Assembly (NCBI GenBank): GCA_019671005.1
Contig: CM033712.1
Coordinates: 76,892,479-76,956,478, forward strand
DNA: 64,000 nt
Direction of reading: 5' to 3'
Origin: Hibiscus mutabilis
Taxonomy: Eukaryota > Streptophyta > Magnoliopsida > Malvales > Malvaceae
In this document: positions 1-11,333 of the stretch, piece after piece
How positions within the stretch are numbered: the stretch's first letter is position 1
How the letters are laid out: each line of letters opens with the position of its first letter
Made by a program: the position numbers and the translations under genes
Notes under the pieces: generated by a model
The model's database searches: none
What the model saw: only the letters and a program-made list of their open reading frames with translations
What the model was told of the DNA's origin: nothing

Positions 1-3000
1 GGGATTGAGTGGTTTCAAAAAATGGTGGGCGTTAGAGCAAGGAACCCTGCTAACCAAAATACAATACATAGAGTGGTGAGAAACTGTGTAGGTTTTCCGG
101 TTGCCATTTCAGCAATTGCAGTTGCAATGGAGTTCAGAAGACAATCCTTTAGTTTCCTATTGGAAGCTTTGGCAAGAGAGACAGAACCAATTCCGGCCAA
201 AGATCGAAATCTTGCAAGTGTGTACTCGACTATACAGTTGAGTTACAACTTGTTAGAGAAACCGGAGTTGCAGTCCTTGTTCCAACTCTGTGCCTTGCTG
301 CCCCGAGGTTCTCACATTCAGGTATCTGACTTGCTAAGATACAGTTTGGGTTTGAAAATAGGAAGACATGTGAGCACATTGGAAGAAGCAAGAAAAGGTG
401 TGAACGGCCTCAAAGATGCAGGTTTACTACTCCGAACCGACAATGATAAACATGTGAGAATGCATGACATTGTTCGGGATGTTGCCATTTGGATTGCATC
501 TGAAAAGCAGCGTATATATGTCATAGAGGATGAAGTCCGTATGAAAAAGCTACTAGATCAAAGAAAGCTCTACAATTGCAATGCCATCTCGCTTCCATAC
601 GGTGACATCAATGTGCTTCCGGACAAGTTGGAATGCCCCAGGCTAAAGTTGCTGGTTTTGTTAAACAAAAACCCCTCATTAGAAGTCCCGGATACTTTCT
701 TTGGGAAGATGACTGAACTCTCCATGTTAGATTTGGCTGGTTTGAGTTTTCGTTCCCTGCCTGTATCTTTTACTTCTCTAGAAAACCTTCAAATGTTGCG
801 TTTCGATGAATGTGAGTTGAATGACATTGCAATTATTGGGAATCTGAAGCAATTGGATACCCTTAAAATTCTCTATTCTGATATTGAGAGATTGCCCCTG
901 GAAATAGGGGAACTAACCAGGCTTAAGTCCCTAGACCTGAGCAATTGTTCCAAGCTTAAAGTCATTCCAGCCAACATCATATCAGGCTTGTCTTATTTAG
1001 AAGAACTGCTTATGCGCAACAGCTTCGCTCGATGGGGTGTTGACGGCAATGCCAGCCTTAATGAATTGAAGTCTTTGTCTGGTTTAAATGCTTTGGAAGT
1101 CCATATTCATTCTGTTCACCTTATGCCAGAAGAATTATTCTCCAAAAACTTGAACCGATACAAGATTCTTATCGGGGAGGTCTGGGACTGGTCAGGAAAG
1201 TATGAAAAGGAGAGGATGCTGAAACTCAAGCTTACTAAGGGAATTTACTTGGATCGTGGAGTTAAACTGTTGTTGCAGAAAACTGAAGATCTAACTTTAG
1301 ATGAACTGCAAGGTATCAAGAATTTGCTGTATGAGGTGGATGGCACTGGTTTTCCACAGCTCAAGAATCTTCACGTACAAAACGGTTCAGAAATACAGTT
1401 CATTATTAACTCTGTGGAGGTAGCTTCACAAAAAGCCTTTCCTATTCTGGAATCATTGTATCTTCAGAATCTGGTTAATTTGGAGAAGATATGTCAAGGC
1501 AAACTAGAAGAAGAATGTTTCAAGAGATTGAAAACCGTAAGTGTCGAATGTTGTGACCGCCTGAAGAATCTGTTTCCATTCTCCATGATCAAAATGCTGG
1601 TCCAACTTCAAGAAATTAAAGTCTCAAAGTGCAAAAGCATCGAACAGATTATTGCTGAAGAGAACGAGCAGAGTGCTGGTATAGCAACTAATCAAACCAA
1701 GTTTGTCCAATTGCAATCCTTAACACTGCAACTTCTACCAGAGCTTAGTAGTTTCTGCTCCAAAGAGAAGAGTCGTTCCATTTATCAACTGGAACCGGTG
1801 AATGCAAGGTCTTGGATACTTTTTAATGAAAAGGTACTAGTATTACCATATATCATGTTAATTCAATTATCGAAACATATTCTTAGAAACTCAAAAGAAA
1901 GATTAAATTTTACTGAAATGGTGTACATGCATGTAGGTTTTGTTTCCTGTCCTTAAGAAGCTGATATTGTCCTCCATCAACATAGAAAGGTTATGGCAGA
2001 AACCATCATATTGCAGTCAGACTTTGACAAGCTTGGCCATTGAGGGTTGTAGTAACCTTAAACATCTGTTTTCTCCGTCTATCACTAGAAGCCTATTGCA
2101 ACTCAAAAGATTTGAGATAATCGACTGCGAGTGTATAAGAGAGATAATGGTTCCAGATGACGTAGAACAAAAAGAAAAAGAATTAGGAGAAGAAAAAAAT
2201 GAAAAAGAAATAGAAGAAGGAGAAGAAAAAGGAAAAGAAAAAGAGAAAGAAAACATTGCCAAGATAGTGTTCCCCCAACTAAATTCCCTGAAGATGAAAA
2301 ATCTTGTGAACTTAGTTGGATTCTGCTCAGAGGATTATTTTCTCGAATTCCCGTCTTTGAAGCTTTTGGAGATAGAGAATTGTCCTCAATTGAAGGATTT
2401 CATGCACAAATCTCAGAGCACAGACATCACAACTGTCAATGGAACTCTAGAAATAAACAAAGAGAATGATCATCATTTAGCTGCACAAGCTCTCTTTAAT
2501 GCAAAGGTGAACAATTCCCCATTTTTCTTCAGTCTGAATTTTCACTTAAACTTTTTTTTACATAAATGATGTGAATTAACTCTTGTAATATTTTTCTCAT
2601 TGGCATGACATTATACAGGTTGCATTTCCTAAGTTGGAGAAGTTGAAAATCTCCCACTTGGAAATTGTGAAGAAGTTATGGCACAACCAACCCCATAGAG
2701 ATTCCTTTAGCAAACTAAAGGAAGTGAAGGTTGGATATTGTAATGAGATATTTTCTATTTTCCCATCTAATATGGTGTGGTATTTACAGGGACTGGAAAC
2801 ACTAATAGTTATCGACTGTGATTCACTGCAATACATTTTTGAGTCATTGGATACCGAATTAGCCACTCAGCCAAGAGAATCTCATCCTCCAATGCTGAAA
2901 CATGTATATGTTCAAGACTGTTCGAGTCTGAAAAGTCTTTTTCCAGCATCAGTGGCAAAAGGTCTTCAACACCTAGTAGATCTCGCAGTCGATTCTTGTG

Positions 3001-6000
3001 GACTGGAAGAGGTTGTTTCAAAGGAGGAAGGAAACCAAAATGTTAATAAGTTTTCCTTTCCTGAAGTACGCTGTCTCAGGCTTCATAACCTGCCTAAACT
3101 GAAATGCTTTTACCCAGCACCGCATGAAACAGAATGGCCAAAGTTAAAAATGTTGAAGACTTATCATTGTGGCCAGGTAGAAGTATTTCAGATGGACGAA
3201 CATCGGTCCTCAGTTCAAAAGCTACTTGGCTTGTCTGATGAGGTGAGATACGATTCTCCAATATCCTATATTCATGTGCAAACTGAATGAGGTGCCCATA
3301 AATGAATATTGAAGTTGTTGATCTTCAACAAGTAGTGAATGTATAGCTGAAGAATTCATGTGTAACTCCCAATTCCCAACTTGATTTGATCACCAACAAA
3401 GAAAGTGTTATATATTCTTTCCCAAATATATTGTCATATCAATGTAACTATAAACTAACTCTAACTCACCTCTATTGATGGATTTGTAGGTGATCCATAA
3501 TATGGAGGAATTGTCTTTAAGCAGCAAGCACATTTCAATACTATGCGATCGTCAATTTATCTTCAGCCAAATAAAATTTCTTCAAGTGCTTGGCAGTGAT
3601 GACAAAACAGTTCTGTTCCCATTTGTGATTTATTGTGATCTCGAAGGGAGGTGTACACTACCGAATGGCCATTATTGAAAAGAATGGATGTTTATAGATG
3701 TGACAAATTGGAGATATTTGCTTTGGAATATTTGAGCTCCCACGAAACACAAGGGCTGCATCCCTTGTTTTGGATCAATAAGGTATGTGAAACATGTCCA
3801 CATGATGCATTAATTTTCCATTTCCTATTCTAACATTGTAATTTGTAAAAGCAGATGAACATGTTCTACTTTCAGCATAAATCAATCTGCATCTAATCCA
3901 TAAACATTCTCTGATTAGCTATTCTGATCCGACTTCAAATAGTATGCATGTTCACTAACTAAAAGGAAGGGCCAAAGATGAAAATAGTATTAGTATTATG
4001 TGGCATTGAGAGTTTTCAGAGTGTCTGGATATTCAATAAAAAAGGTTCCATAATTCTATACCCTTTTTCTAATTCATTCGTGTTTTGGTTTAACACGTTT
4101 TTCAACTGACCAGGGCACATTCCCTTGTTTAGAAGAACTGAGATTGGAATGCAATGCCGCTATGGATGAGATATGGCATGGACAACTCCCAGAAGGGTAT
4201 TTTAAACTGAAAGTTTTGGAGCTCATAAATTTTCCTGCACTGACTGTTCTTCCACCTTATTTCTTTCGGTCACTATCCAATCTTGAAAATTTGGTTGTTA
4301 GTGATGCTTCCTTTAATGAAATATTCGTATATGAAGAACTTGGGGGTGATGAAAAGCTGGAAGGTCCACTTGCTCAGTTAAGCGTATTGAGATTATCCAA
4401 ACTCCATGAGCTGACGTATCGTTGGAAGGAAAGTTTCAATCCTGGGAAATTTTTCTTTAACATGAGAGTTCTAGAAGTGCAGGATTGTGGTAAATTAAAT
4501 ATTTTAGTGCCACCTTCGGTGTCTTTCAAGAATTTGACAACTCTAGAAGTGTCAAGGTGTCAAGGACTCAAACATTTATTTGCACACTCCACAGCTAAAA
4601 GCCTGGTGCAGCTTACCAGAATGAGTATAACTGACTGCAAAATGATACTAGAAATTGTAGGATGCTCAGGCGATGAAGTGAAGGAAGTCATCAAATTCAC
4701 CCGGCTTAAGTGTTTGGGACTCAGTTGTTTGCCAAACTTGGAGCGCTTTTGCTCAGGAAACTGTATCTTTGAATTCCCTTCATTGGAAACTGTAATCTTG
4801 AGACATTGCCCAAAGATGAAAACTTCTCCTCAGGAAAGGTTTATTGCACCAAAACTAAAACTGGTGTATTCAACAGAAGCTGGAGGTGCAGGCCCCTGGG
4901 AAGGCGACCAGAAGTTTATTGCACCAAAACTAAAACCGGTGTATTCAACAGAAACTGGAAGTGCAGGCCCCTGGGAAGGCGACCAGAACACCACCATACA
5001 ACTTTTGTTCATGGAAACGGTATGCATTAATCCCAAGCTTTGATCCTCAAGGTTAATTTTTCTGTAGCTTCATTACCATGTTTTGCAGGAAACAAAAAGG
5101 TTATTGAAAAACCTTTAAAAATATAAATAACACCTCTTAATGCATTTATTTCAGTATTATAATGTGTTGGTTTTTATAGGTTCAATACCGTGAGATCGAA
5201 TATGTGGTACTCTCTGATTCCTCCAAGTTGATGGAAATAAGGAACTGGAATCCACAAGGAATTTTGGACTTTAAGAACCTTACATTTCTGAAAGTTTATA
5301 ACTGCAGAAACTTGAGATATCTGTTTAACCCTTCCATAGCCATGGACCTTGTGCATCTTGAGAAACTTGAGATTCATGATTGTGAGATGTTGGAAGAGGT
5401 AATAATCACAAAAGGATTGCCAAAAAAAGAAAGGATGAGCAAGAAAATGTTCCCTAAACTAGTCACTTTATTGCTTATTGTTCTCCCCAATCTCACAAGG
5501 TTTTGCTCCGGAAATTACCTTGAGTTCCCCTTCTTGACAGAACTTTGGATTCAGAGTTGTCCTGTTTTGAAGACATTCATCTCTAGTTCTGCAACTAGAA
5601 ATAACTCAAGACAGAATCCGAACACCGGTTTGAAAGTTCTATATGATGAGAAGGTTATTACAACTCCTTTACTATACCTTTATCTCCACTTCTGTTAAGT
5701 TATTGATGCAAATCTTATAATTATGCAGGTGGCATTCCCCTCCCTGGAGAAATTAGGAATCATAGACATGGGAAACCTGAGGAAACTTTGTAAAGACCAA
5801 ATTTCCATGGGTTCATTCTCCAAACTGAAAGTCTTGAAGCTCATGGGCTTTCCTAAGCAGTCAGATTTTATTCCATCTGCTTTCTTTCTCTCCTTGTCCA
5901 AGCTTGAAAGGCTTGTTGTTGATGATGCCTCCTTTGCTGAAATATTTCAGTGTGGAGGCATTGAGGAAAATATGCAGGCATGGGAACTGGCTAGTTTCAG

Positions 6001-6954
6001 TGATTTACGGTTGTCGAAACTTCCTGAGCTAATGCACCTCTGGAACGAAGAGTTTCAGTCTCAACCTCCAATACTTTTTCAAAACCTGAAAATTCTAAAA
6101 GTATTGGAATGCCCCAAACTGAAGCATTTAGTTCCACCCACAGTGTCTTTCCAAAATCTAACTACCATTGAAATATCAAGGTGTCATGGACTTAGAACTC
6201 TAATAACACCCTCAACAGCTAAAAGCATGGTGCAACTCAAAAGGATGAGGATAACAAATTGCAAAAAGCTAGAAGGAATCATAGCAGATGCAGGGGATGG
6301 GACTTATGGCATCATTTTCAAGCATCTCGAGTATTTCAGACTTCAAAGCTTACCAGCGCTCAAGAGTTTTTGCTCGGGGTACTATTACTTTGAGTTCCCA
6401 TCTTTGGTTGAATTGGTTGCAATTGAATGCCCAGAGTTCAGTGTTTTCTGTGAAGGCAAAGTAAGCACACCGTTGCTAAAAAGAGTACGTCCAACAGAAG
6501 AAGGAGAGAGATATTTTACAGATAAGGACCTTAATACCACCATAAAAGGGTTGAACAGTGAAAAGGTACGTTTAAGCACACCTGAGCATGAGTTCTTTGT
6601 TTCCCTAGTTGATATGAAAACATGGAATAGCAACACACCAGAAATGTTCCAACACATTAGATTCTTCATGTTCCTTAAATTCATAGTTTGTAATTACAGA
6701 AAGTCCAAGGTATGCAACTTAGGACACGAGAAGCATCTGCATGATAGAACAAATCCAAGAAAAATGGCAGGCCATTAACATATTCCAAATGCACCAGTTT
6801 AATTTTCTTTTTAAAATCGTATACCTTTTGCACCTTTGACTGTCTTACTATCTTTATCTCTGCAACTCAGGCTCGAAATGATGTGAAGGAGTTGGAGTTT
6901 CTTCAGTGGACGTTGTCTGACTTGTGGAGACCTTCAGGGCCTCAGGCTGAGTGA
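1..6954 (+). CDS. CC-NBS-LRR disease resistance protein (RPS2-type), 5' part outside window, one LRR exon out of frame
   Basis: The reading frame is already open at base 1, so the coiled coil, P-loop and kinase-2 lie outside. Visible in order: end of NB-ARC with the degenerate GLPL motif GFPVAI, the helical segment LSYNLLEKPELQ, the MHD motif RMHDIVRDVA, then irregular leucine-rich repeats to the end. Coding exons inferred from GT-AG sites: 1-1833, 1937-2506, 2619-3242, 3490-3782, 4114-5019, 5180-5653, 5729-6565, 6871-6954 (TGA stop). Every exon except 3490-3782 is a multiple of three, and all introns are phase 0. LRR exons typically open with a VAFPxLEKL-like strand and close with a FNxK-like end, as expected from exon duplication. 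Proteins of this family act in the cytosol as immune receptors. The last exon encodes a short hydrophilic tail. The 293-bp exon breaks the frame, so this is either a pseudogene or an allele that skips that exon. Confidence 0.85.
3490..3782 (+). pseudogene. Out-of-frame LRR exon of the NBS-LRR gene
   Basis: This exon has a good acceptor (TTTGTAG) and donor (AAG/GTATGTG), but its length of 293 bp is not a multiple of three. The first half reads VIHNMEELSLSSKHISILCD in the incoming frame. The second half reads TEWPLLKRMDVYRCDKLEIF in another frame, and this is the frame that joins the next exon. The break is near 3650. Sister exons carry more LRR sequence between these motifs, so an internal deletion is the simplest explanation. 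Confidence 0.7.
4839..4988 (+). repeat. In-frame 75-bp tandem duplication in an LRR exon
   Basis: Two adjacent 75-bp copies, 4839-4913 and 4914-4988, differ at only a few bases. Each encodes 25 residues starting FIAPKL and containing AGPWEGDQ. The duplication keeps the frame and lies after the last recognisable LRR strand of this exon, so it lengthens a linker rather than an LRR turn. Confidence 0.9.
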
Positions 6955-7571
6955 AGGTCAAATGAATTTTATCATCAACTTTGGTGTGGAAGGTTTATCT
7001 CATCTGGTCTTAGTCCCCATTCTCTACTTTATTTTCCTTCTTTGCTTACTTTTATTACTTCAACTGAATGGAATCAAATATGTGGATTTGTAATTCCTGT
7101 ATTCTATCATTTCCTACCGATTTTACAATTGTTAAGGTTCCTGTCCGTTGAGCAAATTAAAAAGTACATAAAACAGGCACCAAACTTGTCCAAGATTTTT
7201 TATTTATGGGCAAAGTGAATGCAAAAGCCAAGATGGGTAAAATAAATTGTCATTGCAAAAAAAAAAAAACTAAACCATCTTGATTGATATTTGACCCATT
7301 GACCGATTAATATGGATAGGGGACTGCAGAGGCCCATTATAGTGGCGACTCTCGCAATCCAATTTGCTTCATTCATAGTGTTAGAATTTAAACCATGGCC
7401 TTGGTTAAAATCCAACCTCTCATCTCACTAGACCAACTGGTAGTTGATATTTAATTAGTCTCGGTCTAATATTATTCTCACAGGAAATTTTACCATGTTT
7501 TTGTGAGTTACACATACCCAAACTATAGAACCCATTCTAAATTGGTCCATGAACTTTTGAATGTTTCAATT
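6955..7571. other. Intergenic spacer between NBS-LRR and NB-ARC genes
   Basis: No gene seen. It holds the convergent 3' regions of the two flanking genes, an A-run around 7257-7270, and two related copies of a motif ATTCTAAATTGxTCCxxGAACTTTTGA near 7535 and 7593. The second copy falls at the 3' end of the NB-ARC gene. Confidence 0.5.
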
Positions 7572-10204
7572 TCATCTCCAAACGATGACCCTCATTCTAA
7601 ATTGATCCCGAACTTTTGAAGATTCCAATTTGTCTGAGTAGTTTGACTGATCTTCACCATAAGTTGCCTCAGTCCGCAATTTCATCTTTTCTTCTTTTTG
7701 CTTGAATAGAATTGGAAAATCCTTTTCATCTCTACTAGCTTTTGTAGGCTCCATCACCATTTCTTTCTTCTCATTCTTTTCCTTGGCATTTGAGGAAGCT
7801 GATTTGTCGGAGGGGTTCATTCGATCTTCAGTGCTTACCTTCTTTTGCTTTTCCATTTTATCAACGGACAATTTGTCTGAGGAATTTGACTGATCTGCAC
7901 CTGATGTTGCCTCAGTCTGCAATTTCTTATTTTTCTTTCCCATTTTACGAATGGAACGATCTATCACCCTTGACCATTCATCATATGTATCCTTCATAGA
8001 TAACAAACCTCCAAGCAGGACAATTAGAAGAGGTAGGCCATGGCATCTTTGCAAGATCTTCTCCTTTAAATCTGTTAACTCTGAGTCATTTTCATCTATC
8101 TTCATTTTCTTTGAAGCTTGGACCTTCTTCAAGAACAATTCCCAGCTTTCACCATCGGTTAGAGGTCGTAGCTGCAGAACTACCGTCTCTGGATTGATAT
8201 GGTATGCTAGATACGCATTTCGAGTAGTGATTTTCACCCTGCTGCCATTCGATAAATTTGGGAAGACGCGATTTAGTTTCTTCCAAACATCTGGTGTAGG
8301 AACATCATCCAAAGTTATCAAGAATCTCTTCCAGGTTAGGAAAAGATGAAGCCTTTCCCTCAACTGCTTCGGTGTCAAGCTCTCCTTTTGCGTGGCATTT
8401 CTAAGCTGTCCCAATAATTCAACTAATAGTTGTTTCTCATGGAACTCATCCAACTTCGGAGGCACGTTAACCCAAGCTCGACATGTGAAGTGCCTCTTAC
8501 TTGCTACACTGTTATAGATCTTCCAGGCAAGAGTTGATTTGCCTGAACCTGCCACCCCTAACACTGAAATTAGAAAATGCAACTTGTAGCTGTTGAGTGT
8601 TAGTTCTTCCAACTCCCTTTCTTTATCAATGAAACCAACAATGCTCGACTCTTCGGCCATACCATCAGAGAGCCTACTGCAGTGCTCTACAACCGTTTGA
8701 TCTGAAAAACCTTCTCGCACATCTTTTAAGTCGGGAGACTTTCTCGTCATTTCTGAGTTAGCTTCACCTTCACTTAGAGTAAAAATCACCCGGCTACCAT
8801 TCAAGGAATTCGGAAGGGAAAGTTTGAGATTGTCCCAAATTTTACTTGTCCGTAAGTTACATAAAACCACAAGGTACCTCTTTTGAGCTAAGAAATTGCG
8901 AAGCCTTTTTCGTAGTAACTCCACAGTTTCTTTCAACTTGACACTAGTGACTTGCTCAAATATGTCAGTTAGAACATCTATTTCATGATACTCCTTTGGA
9001 ATATCAACCCAAGCACGGCATTGAAAGTGCTGTTTAACGTCTTTTCCATTGTAGATTGGCCATAACAAGGTTGTCTTGCCAGAGCCTACTGTACCCTTGA
9101 TTGAAATGAGGTAAAGCAAACTGTGCAGGTTTAGAATTGATTTTGTTAGCTTGTCGATTTCAGCCTTCACACCAGTAATACCGTATTCGTCCTCCAAATA
9201 AGTAGAAGATTGAGGACATCGATCTAATAATTGCCCCTTCATCTTTTTTAAGTCGGAGAAATCGTGTCTCTGACCGATCCATGAACTAATTTGCCTTGCA
9301 ACATTCTCATTCTCAACAACAGTAATCACCTTGCTCCCATTCAATGAGTATGGGAAGGCTGCTTTGATACTATCCAAAAACTCAGCTGTTCGGACACCAT
9401 ATAAAACTATCAAATACCTCTTTGAAACTAAGAAATCATGGAGACTCCTCTGCAGCGACCGAAGGGGCAGCCTCTCTTCCTCCTTGCCACCAGTAATCTG
9501 TTTTAGAATGTCAAGTGAGATCTCTCTTTGTCCAACCTCTTCAGAAACACGAACCAAGCACGACACTGGAAATGCCCTTTGATATCATCTGCACTATAGA
9601 CTGTCCACAGAAGAATCGCCTTACCAAGGTATGCCCCATCAACGGTTAAAAGGAGATATTGCAAAGTAAGCCGGCTGAGTACTTGCTGACTTAACTTCTT
9701 TTCAAGGTCTGGCAAAACAATCATAGATGCATTTGATGTAATAGTCTTATTGTCAGTTGAGACTTGCAGATCTTCGGATTCAGTTGATGACTCTGTTGGT
9801 GGGATAATCGAATCCACTGCTGGAACTTCACAGTCACTTGATGGACTTGGTTGAATTTTGTTGCAGTAATCCCTTATGCTCTCTGTCAGTTGATCAATTG
9901 TATTGCTTAAAGACCTTTCGCTCAAGAAACCGCTGGAAACATGCCTCTTTCTCCGGACTTTGCGACTCGACGCCATCGTTCTTCCCAAAAGGGTCTCAAT
10001 ATCATTCTCCAAAGAAAAGATGTTTTTCAGAAGCTCATCCCACTCCTCATCAATTTCATCTGCAGCTTCCAAGATCTTCTGCAAATGTTTTAGCTCTTCA
10101 ATTGAGTTACTGATAACATCGGTTTTCAGCCCCCGGAATTTCAGTTCATGACTTGCAACCAAATTCAGTTTGCTTATCAGAATTTGTGCTGTTTCAAATG
10201 CCAT
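7572..10204 (-). CDS. Coiled-coil protein with three tandem NB-ARC modules and no LRR, one frameshift
   Basis: The start is the ATG at 10204 (MAFETAQILISKLN); the stop is at 7574-7572. The N-terminal ~75 residues look like an Rx-type coiled coil. Three NB-ARC-like units follow, each with a P-loop region, an HFxCRAW motif (RNBS-A side), a kinase-2 region and an NGSRV motif. Unit 1 is degenerate (VDGAYLGKAIL; VLYGV). Unit 2 has an intact P-loop GTVGSGKTT but kinase-2 is VLCNL. Unit 3 has GVAGSGKST, ITLDDV, KITTRN and CHGLPLL, the only complete set. No MHD motif and no LRR follow. The tail (~130 residues) is Lys/Glu/Ser-rich with a duplicated TEATxGxDQSNxSDKL motif. One base is missing near 9551-9556, within unit 1 after CRAW, splitting the frame into 10204-9503 and 9566-7572. 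With it the product would be about 877 residues. It could be a pseudogene, a recent null allele or an assembly error. Confidence 0.75.
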
Positions 10205-11333
10205 GGAACTCAACTCTCAGTATTTATGTGGCTTTCTTGTGAATGCCAACTAAAAGCAGAAAAAGGGCTGAGTTGCACGAAAACTCGGAGCTGAGCCTGA
10301 GATGCAAACTCGCATGCTTCCTGTCCCACACCTCTTTCTTCTATGGTATGCAGCTTTTATTTTTCTGTTGTATCCTGCATTTGTACATTTTTACATGCTT
10401 AGAGTCAAAATCAATGTTCTGAAATACAATGAAAGAAAGTTTCCTATTGAATTTCTACTCAGAAATATACTAACTGGGATATATAAGTATATATAGAAGA
10501 AGACAATTAACTCATCTTTTATTTGTTCCAGACATGAAAATCGAAACCCTCTTTCCAAAAATTCTACATTTTCATGGGCTTGAAGTGAATTTCAGGCAAA
10601 TGCAAGAAAAAGGCTAGAATTTGATAAGTTCTTTCACTCAAAAAAACAACAATCCAAGTACATAAGATAACCAATTCGGACACGGAATTTAGGATTTCAA
10701 CTTGGAAGTTTCAGATTCCAAATATACTTGGAATTCATTTACAAATTCATCAACTTTAAACTGGAATTTCATGTGTATTGTTCCAATCAAAAGATGTAAG
10801 ACAGAACTAAATTTTAACATATACATGGGAGAAAAAGAACAGAACAGAACTTACCTTGATCAGTTCACTGCCATCTCCATTGTTTCAAATTCGATCTTTG
10901 TGCTGTTAGAAATCTTGAGGCAGTAACTTCCAGGAAAATGTCAAAAACCTCTTAGAAGATTCTGCTTCGAGGAACTGGCAAAAAGGATTTGTTGCTTTGC
11001 AATTGAAATCAACTTTACCTCCAAATCCTTCCTTGTCTGTTAAGAAAAGAATATAACAGTAATCATAATTTATTTCTACTTTTCCTTGGGTTTCATTTAA
11101 AGTTGCAAAAGACTGGAAAAAAAAAAGGGGAAAAGAGAGATTCTCAGCAGCAAGTAGTCATAATTTCATAAGCCATGTTCCTCATATACTTTACTTTTTC
11201 TTCACGTAACTGTTTCCTGATATGTCCCACATTCCCGAATTTGAGTAACCTAGGCTCAGGGCTGCAATTAATCTCTTTCCTATAAGTATATAGGCAAAAG
11301 GATGATAGACATAAGCACTCAACCCAGCAAGAA
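10205..11333. promoter_or_regulatory. Divergent promoter region between NB-ARC and DC1 genes
   Basis: The 1.1-kb spacer separates two head-to-head genes, so it must contain both promoters. No convincing coding sequence is present. A TATA-like element lies close to the right-hand gene. Nothing comparable was identified with confidence for the left-hand gene. Confidence 0.5.
11279..11294 (+). promoter_or_regulatory. TATA-box-like element upstream of the P-loop/DC1 gene
   Basis: CCTATAAGTATATAGG sits about 40-55 bases before the ATG at 11334. This spacing allows a short 5' leader. The ATG has A at -3 and G at +4, a good plant start context. Confidence 0.45.

Noticed and set aside
10302..10926. 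Small plus-strand frames in the divergent promoter region
   Set aside because: No motif, poor start context, and no similarity to known plant peptides that I recognise.
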